From assembly GCF_027052235.1 (NCBI RefSeq), contig NZ_JALUFF010000057.1, forward strand, positions 1-64,000: a stretch of DNA of 64,000 nt, read 5' to 3'. The position numbers and the translations under genes were made by a program. Each line of letters starts with the position of its first letter. Positions within the stretch are counted from its first letter, which is position 1. A model generated the notes under the pieces. That model was not told where the DNA came from and did not search any database. It was given only the letters and a program-made list of their open reading frames with translations. The stretch comes from Thermococcus sp. GTDB taxonomy: Archaea; Methanobacteriota_B; Thermococci; Thermococcales; Thermococcaceae. Positions 1 to 7,111 of the stretch are shown here, one piece after another.

Positions 1-681
1 GACCAGCTCAAGGAAGGGCAGGTTCTTGTGGGAGATATGGCTCAAAACCGTTCTCTCGGCAAGGGAAAGGCCAATCTCAGATGCCTCGTCGGCGTTGTTG
101 TGGTACGGGTCGTCAAAGCCGGGCGGATAAGTGGCGTCAACTATCGCCAGTCTCAGCGGGGCCCTCTTTTCTAAAAACTCCCTCGTCTCCTCCGGAAGGC
201 CCTTCGTGTCGTAGAGTAAAGCCACGCTCTTTCCATTTTCCTCTATCAGATACCCTAAGGTCTCGACCTGATGGTTGAGCCTTATGGGAGTGATTTTCAG
301 AGTGTCAACCTTTAGAGTTTGGCCGGGCTTTATCACGTTGGGCCTAAGGTTCTTCGGGTCGTTGAGGATTAGGGCGTCGGCGTGCCCCTCGGGCGCGTAG
401 AGCCTCGTCTCCCTCGCCATCCAGCGGAGCTTGTAGAGGCCGTAGATGTGGTCGTGGTGCCAGTGGGTCAGGAAAATTGCCTCTAAGGGGACGTTGAGGA
501 AGTCCCTTATGTCAGTTCCCACATCGAAGAGAACCGCTTTCCTGTTCTCGGTGATTATCGCTAGAGTCGAGGGTCTCCTCTGCGCGAAGCCGAACTTTCT
601 GGCCTCGTTGCAGGTCGAGCATGTGCAGAGGTGAGCCGGAATCCCCTCGCTCCCGCCGGTGCCGATGAGGTAGACTAACAT
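1..681 (-). CDS. MBL-fold metal-dependent hydrolase, PhnP/cyclic phosphodiesterase-like (3' end missing)
   Basis: The 227 visible codons run off the left window edge, so the C-terminus is missing. The N-terminus MLVYLIGTGGSEGIPAH is followed by a Cys pair (CTCSTC), typical of PhnP-like members of the metallo-beta-lactamase superfamily. The metal-binding motif THWHHDH (HxHxDH) is near residue 75. A later part reads DTKGLPEE and VDATYPPG, where further metal ligands are expected. The family hydrolyses phosphodiesters such as cyclic ribose phosphates, but the substrate here is not determinable. The ATG at 681 follows a GGTGGT ribosome site. The gene diverges from the Mut7-C gene. Family is clear; specificity is inference. 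Confidence 0.85.
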   Translation of the reverse strand, partial: MLVYLIGTGGSEGIPAHLCTCSTCNEARKFGFAQRRPSTLAIITENRKAVLFDVGTDIRDFLNVPLEAIFLTHWHHDHIYGLYKLRWMARETRLYAPEGHADALILNDPKNLRPNVIKPGQTLKVDTLKITPIRLNHQVETLGYLIEENGKSVALLYDTKGLPEETREFLEKRAPLRLAIVDATYPPGFDDPYHNNADEASEIGLSLAERTVLSHISHKNLPFLELV

Positions 682-827
682 GGACACCACCTGTTTTATG
701 GCTGTAAAATAGTTTCGCTTAAAAAGCCTTCCCTCACCCGACCTTAACGGGGTTCACCTTTAGAAGCTCAACGCACCGCCTGAACTTAACCACAAACACT
801 TTAACGCAACTCGGCTAATACCTTTCG

Positions 828-1292
828 ATGAAGTTCATAGCGGATATGATGCTGGGAAGATTAGCGAGATGGTTGCGTCTCTACGGCTACGACACCCTCT
901 ACGGCATTGAGGACGACGGCGAGATAATCCGCGTTGCCCTAAGTGAGTACAGGATAATCCTGACTCGGGACTCAGGTTTAGCGGAGAGGGCTGAAAAGCT
1001 CGGCGTTAAAGTTTTCATCCTCTCATCGAACTCCCTTGAGGATCAGGTGAAGGAGCTAAAGAGCTTAGGCGTTGAGTTCGGGGAGCTCTTCCCGGCGAAC
1101 GCCCGATGTCCAAAGTGCAACGGTCCGATAAGGCCTGTCCCGAAGGACACAGTTAAGGGAAAAGTTCCTCCGAAGGTTTACGAGAAGTACGATGAGTTCT
1201 ACGTCTGCGAGAACTGTGGCCAAATCTACTGGCCCGGGAGGCAGTGGGAGGAGATGCTTAAAATGGACAGAAAGCTGAGGGGAGAGAAATGA
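828..1292 (+). CDS. Mut7-C RNase-like (DUF82) protein with zinc ribbon
   Basis: This 154-residue protein matches the Mut7-C family, a PIN-like predicted nuclease fold. The N-terminal part carries acidic residues at conserved places (IAD at 4-6, LTRDSG around 45-50). It is followed by a C-terminal zinc ribbon made of CPKC (94-97) and CENC (127-130). No ribosome site precedes the ATG; a TATA-like ACTTTAACG lies about 25-30 bases upstream, so the mRNA is probably leaderless. The stop overlaps the next start by 4 bases (ATGA), implying translational coupling to mptE. An RNA or DNA nuclease role is inferred from the fold, not proven. Confidence 0.85.
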   Translation: MKFIADMMLGRLARWLRLYGYDTLYGIEDDGEIIRVALSEYRIILTRDSGLAERAEKLGVKVFILSSNSLEDQVKELKSLGVEFGELFPANARCPKCNGPIRPVPKDTVKGKVPPKVYEKYDEFYVCENCGQIYWPGRQWEEMLKMDRKLRGEK

Positions 1293-1996
1293 ACTGGGAG
1301 CAGTGGAAGCCGTTCTACCTGAGAATAGTCCGCGAGATGGGCTATTCTGTCGAGAAGGACAGGGAAGCTTCCCGTATCCTTCGAGCCCTCCTCCTCGAAA
1401 GCGATGACTACATTCTCAAGGAGGAGCTTGAAGCTGTGATAGGAAAGAAAGCCTACGTCTTCGGTGCTGGCCCGAGCCTTGAGGTGGCTTTGGAGGAGTT
1501 TGAGTTCTCGGACGGGACGCTTATCTCTGCCGACGGAGCCACTTCAGCACTTCTAGATGCCGGGATAGTTCCCGACGTAATTGTGACCGACCTTGACGGC
1601 AGGATTCCCGACCTCAAGATAGCGAACGACAGGGGGGCGTTCATGGTTATCCACGCCCACGGCGACAACGTTGACAAACTTACAGCTTACGTCCCGCTCT
1701 TCTCAAGGATTCTGGGGACGTGCCAGACGGAACCTCTCGACATCGTCTACAACTTCGGAGGTTTCACCGACGGGGATAGAGCCGTCTTTCTGGCTGAGGC
1801 TTTGGGGGCGAGGGATATAATCCTTGTAGGCTTCGATTTTGGAGAGACTGTTGGGAGGTGGAGCAAGCCCTTCCTGAGGGAACACTCCCCGGTATGGGAG
1901 AGCAAGAGGAAGAAGTTTGCCTTCGCCCGGGAGCTCCTCCAACGGCTGGAGAAAAACGGGAGGGCGAGGTTGAGGTACCTCAGGCCAGGTCTTTGA
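1289..1996 (+). CDS. mptE: 6-hydroxymethyl-7,8-dihydropterin pyrophosphokinase, MptE type
   Basis: This 235-residue protein resembles the MptE (DUF115) family, which transfers pyrophosphate from ATP to 6-hydroxymethyl-dihydropterin in archaeal pterin biosynthesis. Visible family signatures are FGAGPSLE (58-65), the ADGA turn (81-84) and the acidic TDLDG (100-104) expected to bind metal-ATP. Later come IHAHGDN and GFTDGDRA. This archaeal enzyme is unrelated to bacterial FolK. It is coupled by an ATGA overlap to the Mut7-C gene. Its 3' end overlaps the convergent gene at 1980 by 17 bases. Length is normal for the family. Confidence 0.85.
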   Translation: MNWEQWKPFYLRIVREMGYSVEKDREASRILRALLLESDDYILKEELEAVIGKKAYVFGAGPSLEVALEEFEFSDGTLISADGATSALLDAGIVPDVIVTDLDGRIPDLKIANDRGAFMVIHAHGDNVDKLTAYVPLFSRILGTCQTEPLDIVYNFGGFTDGDRAVFLAEALGARDIILVGFDFGETVGRWSKPFLREHSPVWESKRKKFAFARELLQRLEKNGRARLRYLRPGL

Positions 1997-2807
1997 GCTT
2001 CCTGACCTTCCCGCCCTTTATCTCGACGTAGCCGAGCCTTTTGAGGAGCCTCAAAACCTCCTCAAGCGAGGCTTTTGAGTAGTTGATGACCAGCGTCCCC
2101 TTAGGGGTGGGGACTACTATTGGGGATGCCCTCATGAAGCCCCTGATGAGTTCCTCCTCGGGTATCTTTCTGGCTCCGATGGCTTTGAGTATCTCCTCCG
2201 CCAGAATGGCCCTTCCAACAAGGGCGAAGTAGACCTTCAGGAGCGTCTCCTCAGGGAAATACTTACTCGCGACCTTTCCGAGGGCGTTTATCTTCCCTAT
2301 GTCCATCTCCAGTATCTCGAACTCGTATTCGATGAGGAGGTCTGCGAAGGCGAACTGCTTGACCTTCTCCTCAACCTTCTCCGGGTTGTGGACGAGGTTG
2401 AAGGGGAACTTGAACTCAAACCTCAGCTTTGAGATGTCGACCCCTTCCCTGAGCTTTATGTTTTCCCCGTCGTATTCAACTGCCCCCTGCCGGTAGAGCT
2501 GGTCGAGGATTTCCGCGACCCAGAGGCCTTCCTTGAGCATCTCATCGGCCTTCTCGCCGGCCTTCAGGTGTTCAATAATGTGGTTCAGGCTTTCCCTGAA
2601 CGAGAGAAAGCCCTCCTTCAACGCCTCAACGTCGGCCCCTTCAAGCCCTGAAATCGTGTTCTCTATCTCCTCCAGAGTCCCCTCGACCATGTAACCCACG
2701 AAGCCCTCGAAGCCCGGGCGCTCGTGAAGCTCGAAGCGTATTCCCTCCCTTTTAAGCTCCTCGGTGAGTGCCTTTCTTACAGCCTCGCTCTTCGTGACGA
2801 GTCTCAT
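1980..2807 (-). CDS. Conserved hypothetical protein with C-terminal winged-helix-like segment
   Basis: I do not recognise a characterised family. The 275-residue product is soluble, acidic and mostly helical. The N-terminal 50 residues look like a small alpha/beta module (MRLVTKSEAVRKALTEELKR). The last 45 residues (SLEEVLRLLKRLGYVEIKGGKVRKL) read like a winged helix: helix, turn, hairpin. An upstream in-frame ATG at 2822 exists. The ATG at 2807 is preferred because it follows GGGCGGTGATAGG. It faces mptE with a 17-base convergent overlap. Function unknown. Confidence 0.75.
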   Translation of the reverse strand: MRLVTKSEAVRKALTEELKREGIRFELHERPGFEGFVGYMVEGTLEEIENTISGLEGADVEALKEGFLSFRESLNHIIEHLKAGEKADEMLKEGLWVAEILDQLYRQGAVEYDGENIKLREGVDISKLRFEFKFPFNLVHNPEKVEEKVKQFAFADLLIEYEFEILEMDIGKINALGKVASKYFPEETLLKVYFALVGRAILAEEILKAIGARKIPEEELIRGFMRASPIVVPTPKGTLVINYSKASLEEVLRLLKRLGYVEIKGGKVRKLKDLA

Positions 2808-2856
2808 CCTATCACCGCCCATTCTTAGGGGGCCGGCTTATAGCGTTTGCGGGAAA

Positions 2857-2866
2857 GTATTAAAAG
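2857..2866 (+). promoter_or_regulatory. TATA-like box of the LSm-like gene
   Basis: GTATTAAAAG sits about 30 bases before position 2890. This makes ATG 2881 an unlikely start and favours ATG 2896 for the LSm-like gene. Confidence 0.45.
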
Positions 2867-2895
2867 GGGCCCGCGTAGCTATGCCGGGGATGGCG

Positions 2896-3111
2896 ATGGG
2901 CGAGAAGCAGTACCTCCTTGACAGAACCCTTGAGTCATGGAAAGGCAAGAGGATAGCCGTCGGAATCGGGAGCGACGCGAGCTTTTCGGGAATCCTGGTG
3001 GACTTCGACGAGGAGGTCATACTCCTCAGGGATGTTACCGACTACGCCGGCAACAAGGCCAAGGAACTGATAGTTAAAATCGACGACCTCAACTGGATAA
3101 CCCTCCTCTGA
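2896..3111 (+). CDS. LSm/Sm-like small RNA-binding-fold protein
   Basis: The product is 71 residues from ATG 2896 (76 from ATG 2881). The pattern WKGKRIAVGIGSDASFSGIL, then VDFDEEVILLRDVTD, then ELIVKIDDLNWITLL follows an Sm1-Sm2 layout. A five-stranded barrel core is formed, with the 'G.L..FD..V.L.D' signature of LSm proteins. It lacks a canonical Hfq/Lsm RNA-binding Asn, so RNA binding is uncertain. The start is chosen from the short GGGGATG motif and the TATA position. The gene precedes mobB by 9 bases and is probably cotranscribed with it. Confidence 0.7.
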   Translation: MGEKQYLLDRTLESWKGKRIAVGIGSDASFSGILVDFDEEVILLRDVTDYAGNKAKELIVKIDDLNWITLL

Positions 3112-3120
3112 GGTGAGAGC

Positions 3121-3855
3121 ATGCGCGCGGTGGCCTTTGTTGGCTACAAGAAGAGCGGGAAGACGACGACGGTTGAGGCCGTTGCTAAAGTCCTTAAGGA
3201 GAGGGGCTACCGCGTGGCCATAGCGAAGAGCATGCACGCGAGCTTTGACAGAGAAGGAAGCGACACCTGGCGCTTTTCCCGGGTGGCCGATTCGGTTCTT
3301 GTGAGGGCAAATGACACCGATGCCCTCCTCTTCAAGGCCAAAGACGTCAACGCCCTCTTTTCAATGGTTAACGCCGATTTCCTCCTCCTTGAGGGGTTTA
3401 AATCGGTAAAGCACGTCCCCAAAGTGATATGCGCGAGGAGCGAGGAGGAGGTGAGGGAGCTTAACGACGGCCTCGCCATAGCGGTGAGCGGGGTCATAGC
3501 CAGCAACGGTGTCGGGGAGATGGGGGGCCTGCCCGTGATAGACGCCACCAGAGAACCGGAAAGGCTGGCCGACCTCGTGGAAAAACGCGCCTTCATGTTG
3601 CCCAACATCGACTGCGGTCTCTGTGGCTTCAGCTGTGCAGAGATGGCGAGGCTGATAGTTAAGGGCGAGAAAACCCTGAAGGACTGCGTTGTGCTCAGCT
3701 CAAAGCCCAGGGTTACGGTTAAGATTGACGGCCAGGTTCTCCCGATGAAGGACTGGGTTCAGGAGCTCGTCGAGAAGACTGTGAAAGGCATGCTCTCGGC
3801 GATGAAGGGCTACCGCGAGGGGAAGAGGATTGAGATTGTGATAAGGGAGGAGTGA
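3121..3855 (+). CDS. mobB: MobB-like P-loop protein fused to a 4Fe-4S cluster module
   Basis: The N-terminal 150 residues are a MobB-type P-loop NTPase (GYKKSGKTT at 8-16, LLLEGFK near 88-94), the GTP-binding partner of MobA in molybdopterin guanine dinucleotide synthesis. The C-terminal part adds a CxxCxxxC...C module (C165, C168, C172, C189), the Fe-S cluster arrangement seen in PF04060-type domains. Thermococcales use tungstopterin enzymes, so a tungsten-cofactor role is plausible inference. The start follows GAGGTGAGAGC. The fused cluster is unlike short bacterial MobB and suggests redox sensing or cofactor coupling. Confidence 0.8.
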   Translation: MRAVAFVGYKKSGKTTTVEAVAKVLKERGYRVAIAKSMHASFDREGSDTWRFSRVADSVLVRANDTDALLFKAKDVNALFSMVNADFLLLEGFKSVKHVPKVICARSEEEVRELNDGLAIAVSGVIASNGVGEMGGLPVIDATREPERLADLVEKRAFMLPNIDCGLCGFSCAEMARLIVKGEKTLKDCVVLSSKPRVTVKIDGQVLPMKDWVQELVEKTVKGMLSAMKGYREGKRIEIVIREE

Positions 3856-3864
3856 CGTCCACCC

Positions 3865-5850
3865 TTAGCGTGAAATTCTGAACGTTACGGTGTACAAGAA
3901 CAGGGACATTAGTAGTAGCCCAAGGAACGACTCAAGCGAGACCAGAAGTTGTGGGATATGAGTTGTGAGGTTAGGCTGAATGTTGGCATATCCAAGGCTT
4001 GTGAAAGTGATAACGCTGTGATAGAGGTAGTCTAACCAGTCCGCAGGTATGGACTTGCCGTTCACGACCTTCACTATCCCGTTGGTGAGCCTGAAGAGGA
4101 GCGTAAATATCAAAATCGTGAAGAGTGAGAACATCAGTGGTCTCTCTGGCTTTGTTCCGTATCCTGTTAAAACCTTTAGGACAAGCCAATCGTAGAGGTA
4201 AGCCCTGAGTTTGCTTTTCAATCCTTTTGTTAACCTCAACTTTCGCCTGACCTCATTTCTACGGTAGTGCATCTGGAGGGCTTCCTCAAGCTTGCCGTTC
4301 TGGAGGTAAAAGTAATAAAGCTTGTTATACACCTCGTAAGAAGCATTATAAAGTTCTTGTATTGTTCCAAAATTAGCCTCATATAAGATCTCTTCCTTAT
4401 GTTTCTTGTATTCTTGTTGGAGTTTAATCTCAAGAAGTGTTGCCTTAGACATTGATTTTTTATTATTTTTCCTAAGATTAAAATGCTTTCTTAGTCTTAT
4501 TCTTTTAGATTTCACGAACATGCTGGGCTCTTTCAGAAGTCCTTCTCTTCGATCAAATAATATAACCTTTTTTCCATCTGCCACATAGTATACATACCCT
4601 TCATTCATTAGGTCATTAGCTAGTTTTTTATCAATTCTTTTGAGTTTTTCAAAATCAATTAATTCGTTTCTCTTCAATAGCTCTGATGCTATTTCGTTTA
4701 TGTCGGTGATAGGATCATCATTAAAAATGTGTGCATCTCTAAATGTTGGTGTTTGATCTACATATGACTTATAAAGATTTGAATACAATAACTCCGCCTC
4801 TGTAAGTTTAGTTTGAGAGTTCATTAATACAAAATAGAGATCCGCACCTTTAAGCTTTACATTTTCAAGATTGGCACTTTCTAAATTTGTTCCCCATAAA
4901 TCAGCTTTTTCGAGAGTTGAATACTTAAGATTAGCTTTTTTAAGGTTTGTTTTTGTTAGGTTTGCGTTTTTAAGATTTGCTCTCATGAGGTCTGCACTTT
5001 GGAGGTCTACTTCTTTAAGTTCTGCATTTTTTAATTTTGCATTTCTAAGCATAGCTTGGCTAAGGTTGACTGAATTGAAATAAGTACTTTCAAAAATTGC
5101 AGATTCAAGATTGATTTTTTTAAGAATTACATGTTCTAACCTTGCTTTTTTAAAATTAACTATTGAAAGATTAGAGTTATCCTGGAAGTTTACCTTATCC
5201 AAGTGAGCATTTTCAAAAGTTGCACCTTTGAGACTAGTTCCTATAAAATCAACCTGAATAAGATTAGCATTTCTAAACTTTGCGCCTTCGAGCATTGAGT
5301 TTTCAAAAGTCACTCTTTTAAGTGTTGTATTCTCTAGCTCTGTCCCCCTAAGACTGCAATCCCTTAATGTTACATCTTTAATTTTAGCATTGTTAAGTTT
5401 TGTTAGATCAAAGGATATTTTTTGAAGTTTTAAATTTTCTAAAATTGCATCCTCAAGATTTGTCCAGTCTAGATTAGTATTTTCAAATTTTACATCTTTA
5501 ATGACGGCATTTTTTAGTACTGCACCTTTAAGTCGAGCATTTCTAAGATTAACTCCGCTGAGATCTGAATCCTTGAGATTTGCCCATTGAAGCTTGGTAT
5601 TTTCGAAATTTACCTTTTCAAGTTTTGAATTTTTTAGACTTACCCATCTAAGGTTAAGGTCTTTGAGATTGGCATATTTGAGGTATATTCCAAAAAGTTC
5701 ATGCCTCTTCAACTCCTCAATCTGTTCCTTGGTTGGTCTTTTTCCATCCTCTGGTTTATGCCAGTAACAATACTCCTCCCCCGGTAAAGCTTCAAGGGGG
5801 CATTCCCAGAGCTTACCGTCAACTTCCATTTTAAATTTACACTTTGGCAT
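3865..5850 (-). CDS. Pentapeptide-repeat protein with zinc-binding head and K+-channel-like pore tail
   Basis: This 661-residue chimera has four parts. (1) Residues 1-40 form a putative zinc knuckle (C4, C17, C28, H31, ending CYWH). (2) About residues 50-360 are pentapeptide repeats, A(D/N)LXX-like, expected to form a right-handed quadrilateral beta-helix. (3) A charged helical region (about 380-565) reads like TPR-type helices. (4) The C-terminal ~90 residues have a hydrophobic helix, a pore-helix/filter-like HSVITFTSLGYANIQP and a final membrane helix, the layout of a two-TM ion channel. The central part is conspicuously AT-rich against its neighbours. Start ATG follows GGTGAGATAG. Ion selectivity is unproven: TSLGYA differs from TVGYGD. 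Confidence 0.85.
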   Translation of the reverse strand: MPKCKFKMEVDGKLWECPLEALPGEEYCYWHKPEDGKRPTKEQIEELKRHELFGIYLKYANLKDLNLRWVSLKNSKLEKVNFENTKLQWANLKDSDLSGVNLRNARLKGAVLKNAVIKDVKFENTNLDWTNLEDAILENLKLQKISFDLTKLNNAKIKDVTLRDCSLRGTELENTTLKRVTFENSMLEGAKFRNANLIQVDFIGTSLKGATFENAHLDKVNFQDNSNLSIVNFKKARLEHVILKKINLESAIFESTYFNSVNLSQAMLRNAKLKNAELKEVDLQSADLMRANLKNANLTKTNLKKANLKYSTLEKADLWGTNLESANLENVKLKGADLYFVLMNSQTKLTEAELLYSNLYKSYVDQTPTFRDAHIFNDDPITDINEIASELLKRNELIDFEKLKRIDKKLANDLMNEGYVYYVADGKKVILFDRREGLLKEPSMFVKSKRIRLRKHFNLRKNNKKSMSKATLLEIKLQQEYKKHKEEILYEANFGTIQELYNASYEVYNKLYYFYLQNGKLEEALQMHYRRNEVRRKLRLTKGLKSKLRAYLYDWLVLKVLTGYGTKPERPLMFSLFTILIFTLLFRLTNGIVKVVNGKSIPADWLDYLYHSVITFTSLGYANIQPNLTTHIPQLLVSLESFLGLLLMSLFLYTVTFRISR

Positions 5851-5954
5851 CTATCTCACCAAGGATGGGAGTTAATACTAAACATTTAAAGCCTTGAATT
5901 TAAAATTTTTCCTCTAAGGAGTCATTGGGCAACTTGGTAAGCTCCAATTTTTAT

Positions 5955-6356
5955 TTACCTTAACTTTATGCTGACCTCAACCTCCTCCACCTTTCCCTCC
6001 CTCAGAACGTACGCCCCGTAGTTGCCTCTCTCGTCAACTATCAGCCACACCACCGGCCAGAGTTCCATCCCCTTTAGGTCCCTCCCGCTTGGCCTTGGCG
6101 GGCACTTCAGGTGGGAGTGGAAGATTCCAACAACTTCGAGCCCCTTCTCCTCAGCCTCATCCAGTGCCTCGACCATCTCAACGGGCTCCATCTCAAAGGC
6201 GACCGGCGAGGCCAGGCGGTTCCTCACGAACCTGACTTCTCTGACCTCAACGTCCTCACCGGCAACACCAAAGAGGAAACCGCAGATTTCTTCCTTTGAG
6301 GTTCTGGCCCTTTCGATGACCATTCCAAGGTCTTCCTGCCGTATTATCAGCCTCAT
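5955..6356 (-). CDS. JAB1/MPN (JAMM) metalloprotease
   Basis: This 133-residue single-domain protein carries the full JAMM zinc motif: an N-terminal Glu (E22/E23 in KEEICGFLFG), then H80-S-H82, S90 and D93 (HSHLKCPPRPSGRD). The family cleaves isopeptide bonds of ubiquitin or archaeal SAMP conjugates; a Pyrococcus homologue (JAMM1) is known as a desampylase. No ribosome site precedes ATG 6356. A TATA-like element about 25 bases upstream, shared with the divergent microprotein gene, suggests a leaderless mRNA. Family is certain; the SAMP substrate is inference. Confidence 0.9.
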   Translation of the reverse strand: MRLIIRQEDLGMVIERARTSKEEICGFLFGVAGEDVEVREVRFVRNRLASPVAFEMEPVEMVEALDEAEEKGLEVVGIFHSHLKCPPRPSGRDLKGMELWPVVWLIVDERGNYGAYVLREGKVEEVEVSIKLR

Positions 6357-6375
6357 GGTTCAGGAATGGTCACGT

Positions 6376-6388
6376 TAAGCTTTTAAGG
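6376..6388. promoter_or_regulatory. Shared bidirectional TATA-like element
   Basis: The near-palindromic AAGCTTTTAAGG lies about 25 bases before the JAMM start on the minus strand. It is also about 30-40 bases before the microprotein start at 6422 on the plus strand. Both genes could be driven from this one AT-rich element. Confidence 0.4.
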
Positions 6389-6421
6389 TTTTGTTGAGTA
6401 AGCGGGCTCTGTGGTGGCCCT

Positions 6422-6571
6422 ATGAAGTGGGAGGTTACCCTTCACGGCGGGAAGCACCACGGGGAAAAGCTCATGATAGAGGCTGAAACCGTGGACGAGG
6501 CAAGACGCTTAGCGGTTGCCGAGATGAGGAGAAAGGACGCCAGGGTCTTTGAGATGGAGAAGGTTGAGTGA
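6422..6571 (+). CDS. 49-residue microprotein A (paralogue of the protein at 6716)
   Basis: ATG 6422 follows GTGGTGGCCCT. The 49 codons end at TGA 6571. The predicted fold is two short strands, a helix (ETVDEARRLAVAEMRRK) and a last strand (RVFEMEKV). Aligned without gaps to the 49-residue product of 6716-6865, 13 positions are identical (M1, E15, A27, R29, L30, A31, E34, R37, A40, R41, E44, E46, V48). Hydrophobic strand positions are also conserved. It is therefore probably a tandem paralogue. No known domain is recognised; the function is unknown. Confidence 0.75.
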   Translation: MKWEVTLHGGKHHGEKLMIEAETVDEARRLAVAEMRRKDARVFEMEKVE

Positions 6572-6660
6572 TTGTTTCCGCTCTTTGTTCCAAACCCATT
6601 CATCGATGCACCTTTTCCTTAGCCGATTTCAGTTCATTGATGTCCATTTTGGGACAGCAA

Positions 6661-6671
6661 CGTTTTTAAAG
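6661..6671 (+). promoter_or_regulatory. TATA box of microprotein B
   Basis: CGTTTTTAAAG matches the common Thermococcus TATA form. It predicts transcription start near 6690-6697, inside the downstream operator. Confidence 0.65.
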
Positions 6672-6687
6672 CTCTGCGAAAGGTGCA

Positions 6688-6704
6688 TATCACTACTGGT
6701 GATA
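6688..6704 (+). promoter_or_regulatory. Thermococcales glycolytic motif (Tgr/TrmBL1 operator)
   Basis: TATCACTACTGGTGATA is a perfect TATCAC-N5-GTGATA palindrome, the known site of Tgr (T. kodakarensis) and TrmBL1 (P. furiosus). Its position downstream of the TATA box corresponds to the repressing arrangement of sugar-uptake and glycolytic genes, which are derepressed by maltooligosaccharides. I found no second perfect copy in the window. Confidence 0.8.
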
Positions 6705-6715
6705 TGGTGGTGGCC

Positions 6716-6865
6716 ATGCTTGTCAGGATAGTTTACTACCTTGAGAACACCCTCCCAGAGGAGAGAATAGTCGTGACCAATGATATTGGGAAGGCTGAGA
6801 GGCTCGCCAGAAAGGAAAAGGAAAGGCTGGGCGCGAGGGAGTACGAACTTGAGTGGGTCGCCTGA
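6716..6865 (+). CDS. 49-residue microprotein B, predicted sugar-regulated
   Basis: ATG 6716 follows GGTGGTGGCC. The product begins MLVRIVYYLENTLPEERIVV, continues with a charged helix (IGKAERLARKEKERLG) and ends EYELEWVA. It has the same length as, and 13/49 ungapped identities to, microprotein A. It lies just downstream of a perfect Tgr/TrmBL1 operator, so expression should rise on starch or maltose. The stop directly abuts the convergent gene at 6866. No known family recognised; a regulatory or adaptor role is speculation. Confidence 0.75.
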   Translation: MLVRIVYYLENTLPEERIVVTNDIGKAERLARKEKERLGAREYELEWVA

Positions 6866-7111
6866 TTAGCTTTCCCCTTCTATTTCGATTATCTTGACGT
6901 TCACAGGGAGCTCGCCGAGTTCTTCGGCGACCCTCTCCGCTGCCCTGTTCGAGCGGGCGAGCATGACGAAGGCAACATCGCCCCTGTACCTAGCCTCCGT
7001 GAAGCTTATCACATCGCCTCTGGCTATGCCGTAGCCTATCGCTTTCCTGGCTTCATCCTCGTATTTTCCAACGAACTTCTCCGGCACGCTCACAAGGACG
7101 CCGTAAATCAT
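6866..7111 (-). CDS. Small conserved hypothetical protein (81 aa)
   Basis: The product starts MIYGVLVSVPEKFVGKYEDE and ends PVNVKIIEIEGES. It alternates strands and helices (beta-alpha-beta-beta-alpha-beta), compatible with a small ferredoxin-like fold, with no cysteines or membrane segment. The start follows GGGGGTGATTGA, which overlaps the stop of the upstream membrane-protein gene, so the two are translationally coupled. It was not assigned to any family I know. Confidence 0.7.
   Translation of the reverse strand: MIYGVLVSVPEKFVGKYEDEARKAIGYGIARGDVISFTEARYRGDVAFVMLARSNRAAERVAEELGELPVNVKIIEIEGES

Larger units (their letters stand above)
6572..6715 (+). promoter_or_regulatory. Regulatory region of microprotein B
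   Basis: This 144-base intergenic stretch contains, in order, ATGCACCTTT (6606-6615), a TGTCC-N6-GGACA dyad (6641-6656), a TATA box (6661-6671) and the inverse AAAGGTGCAT (6679-6688). The last runs into a perfect TATCAC-N5-GTGATA operator. The density of dyads suggests more than one regulator. Confidence 0.6.

Noticed and set aside
81-634. Plus-strand open frames at the left end
   Set aside because: They are antisense to an MBL-fold gene with an intact HxHxDH motif on the minus strand.
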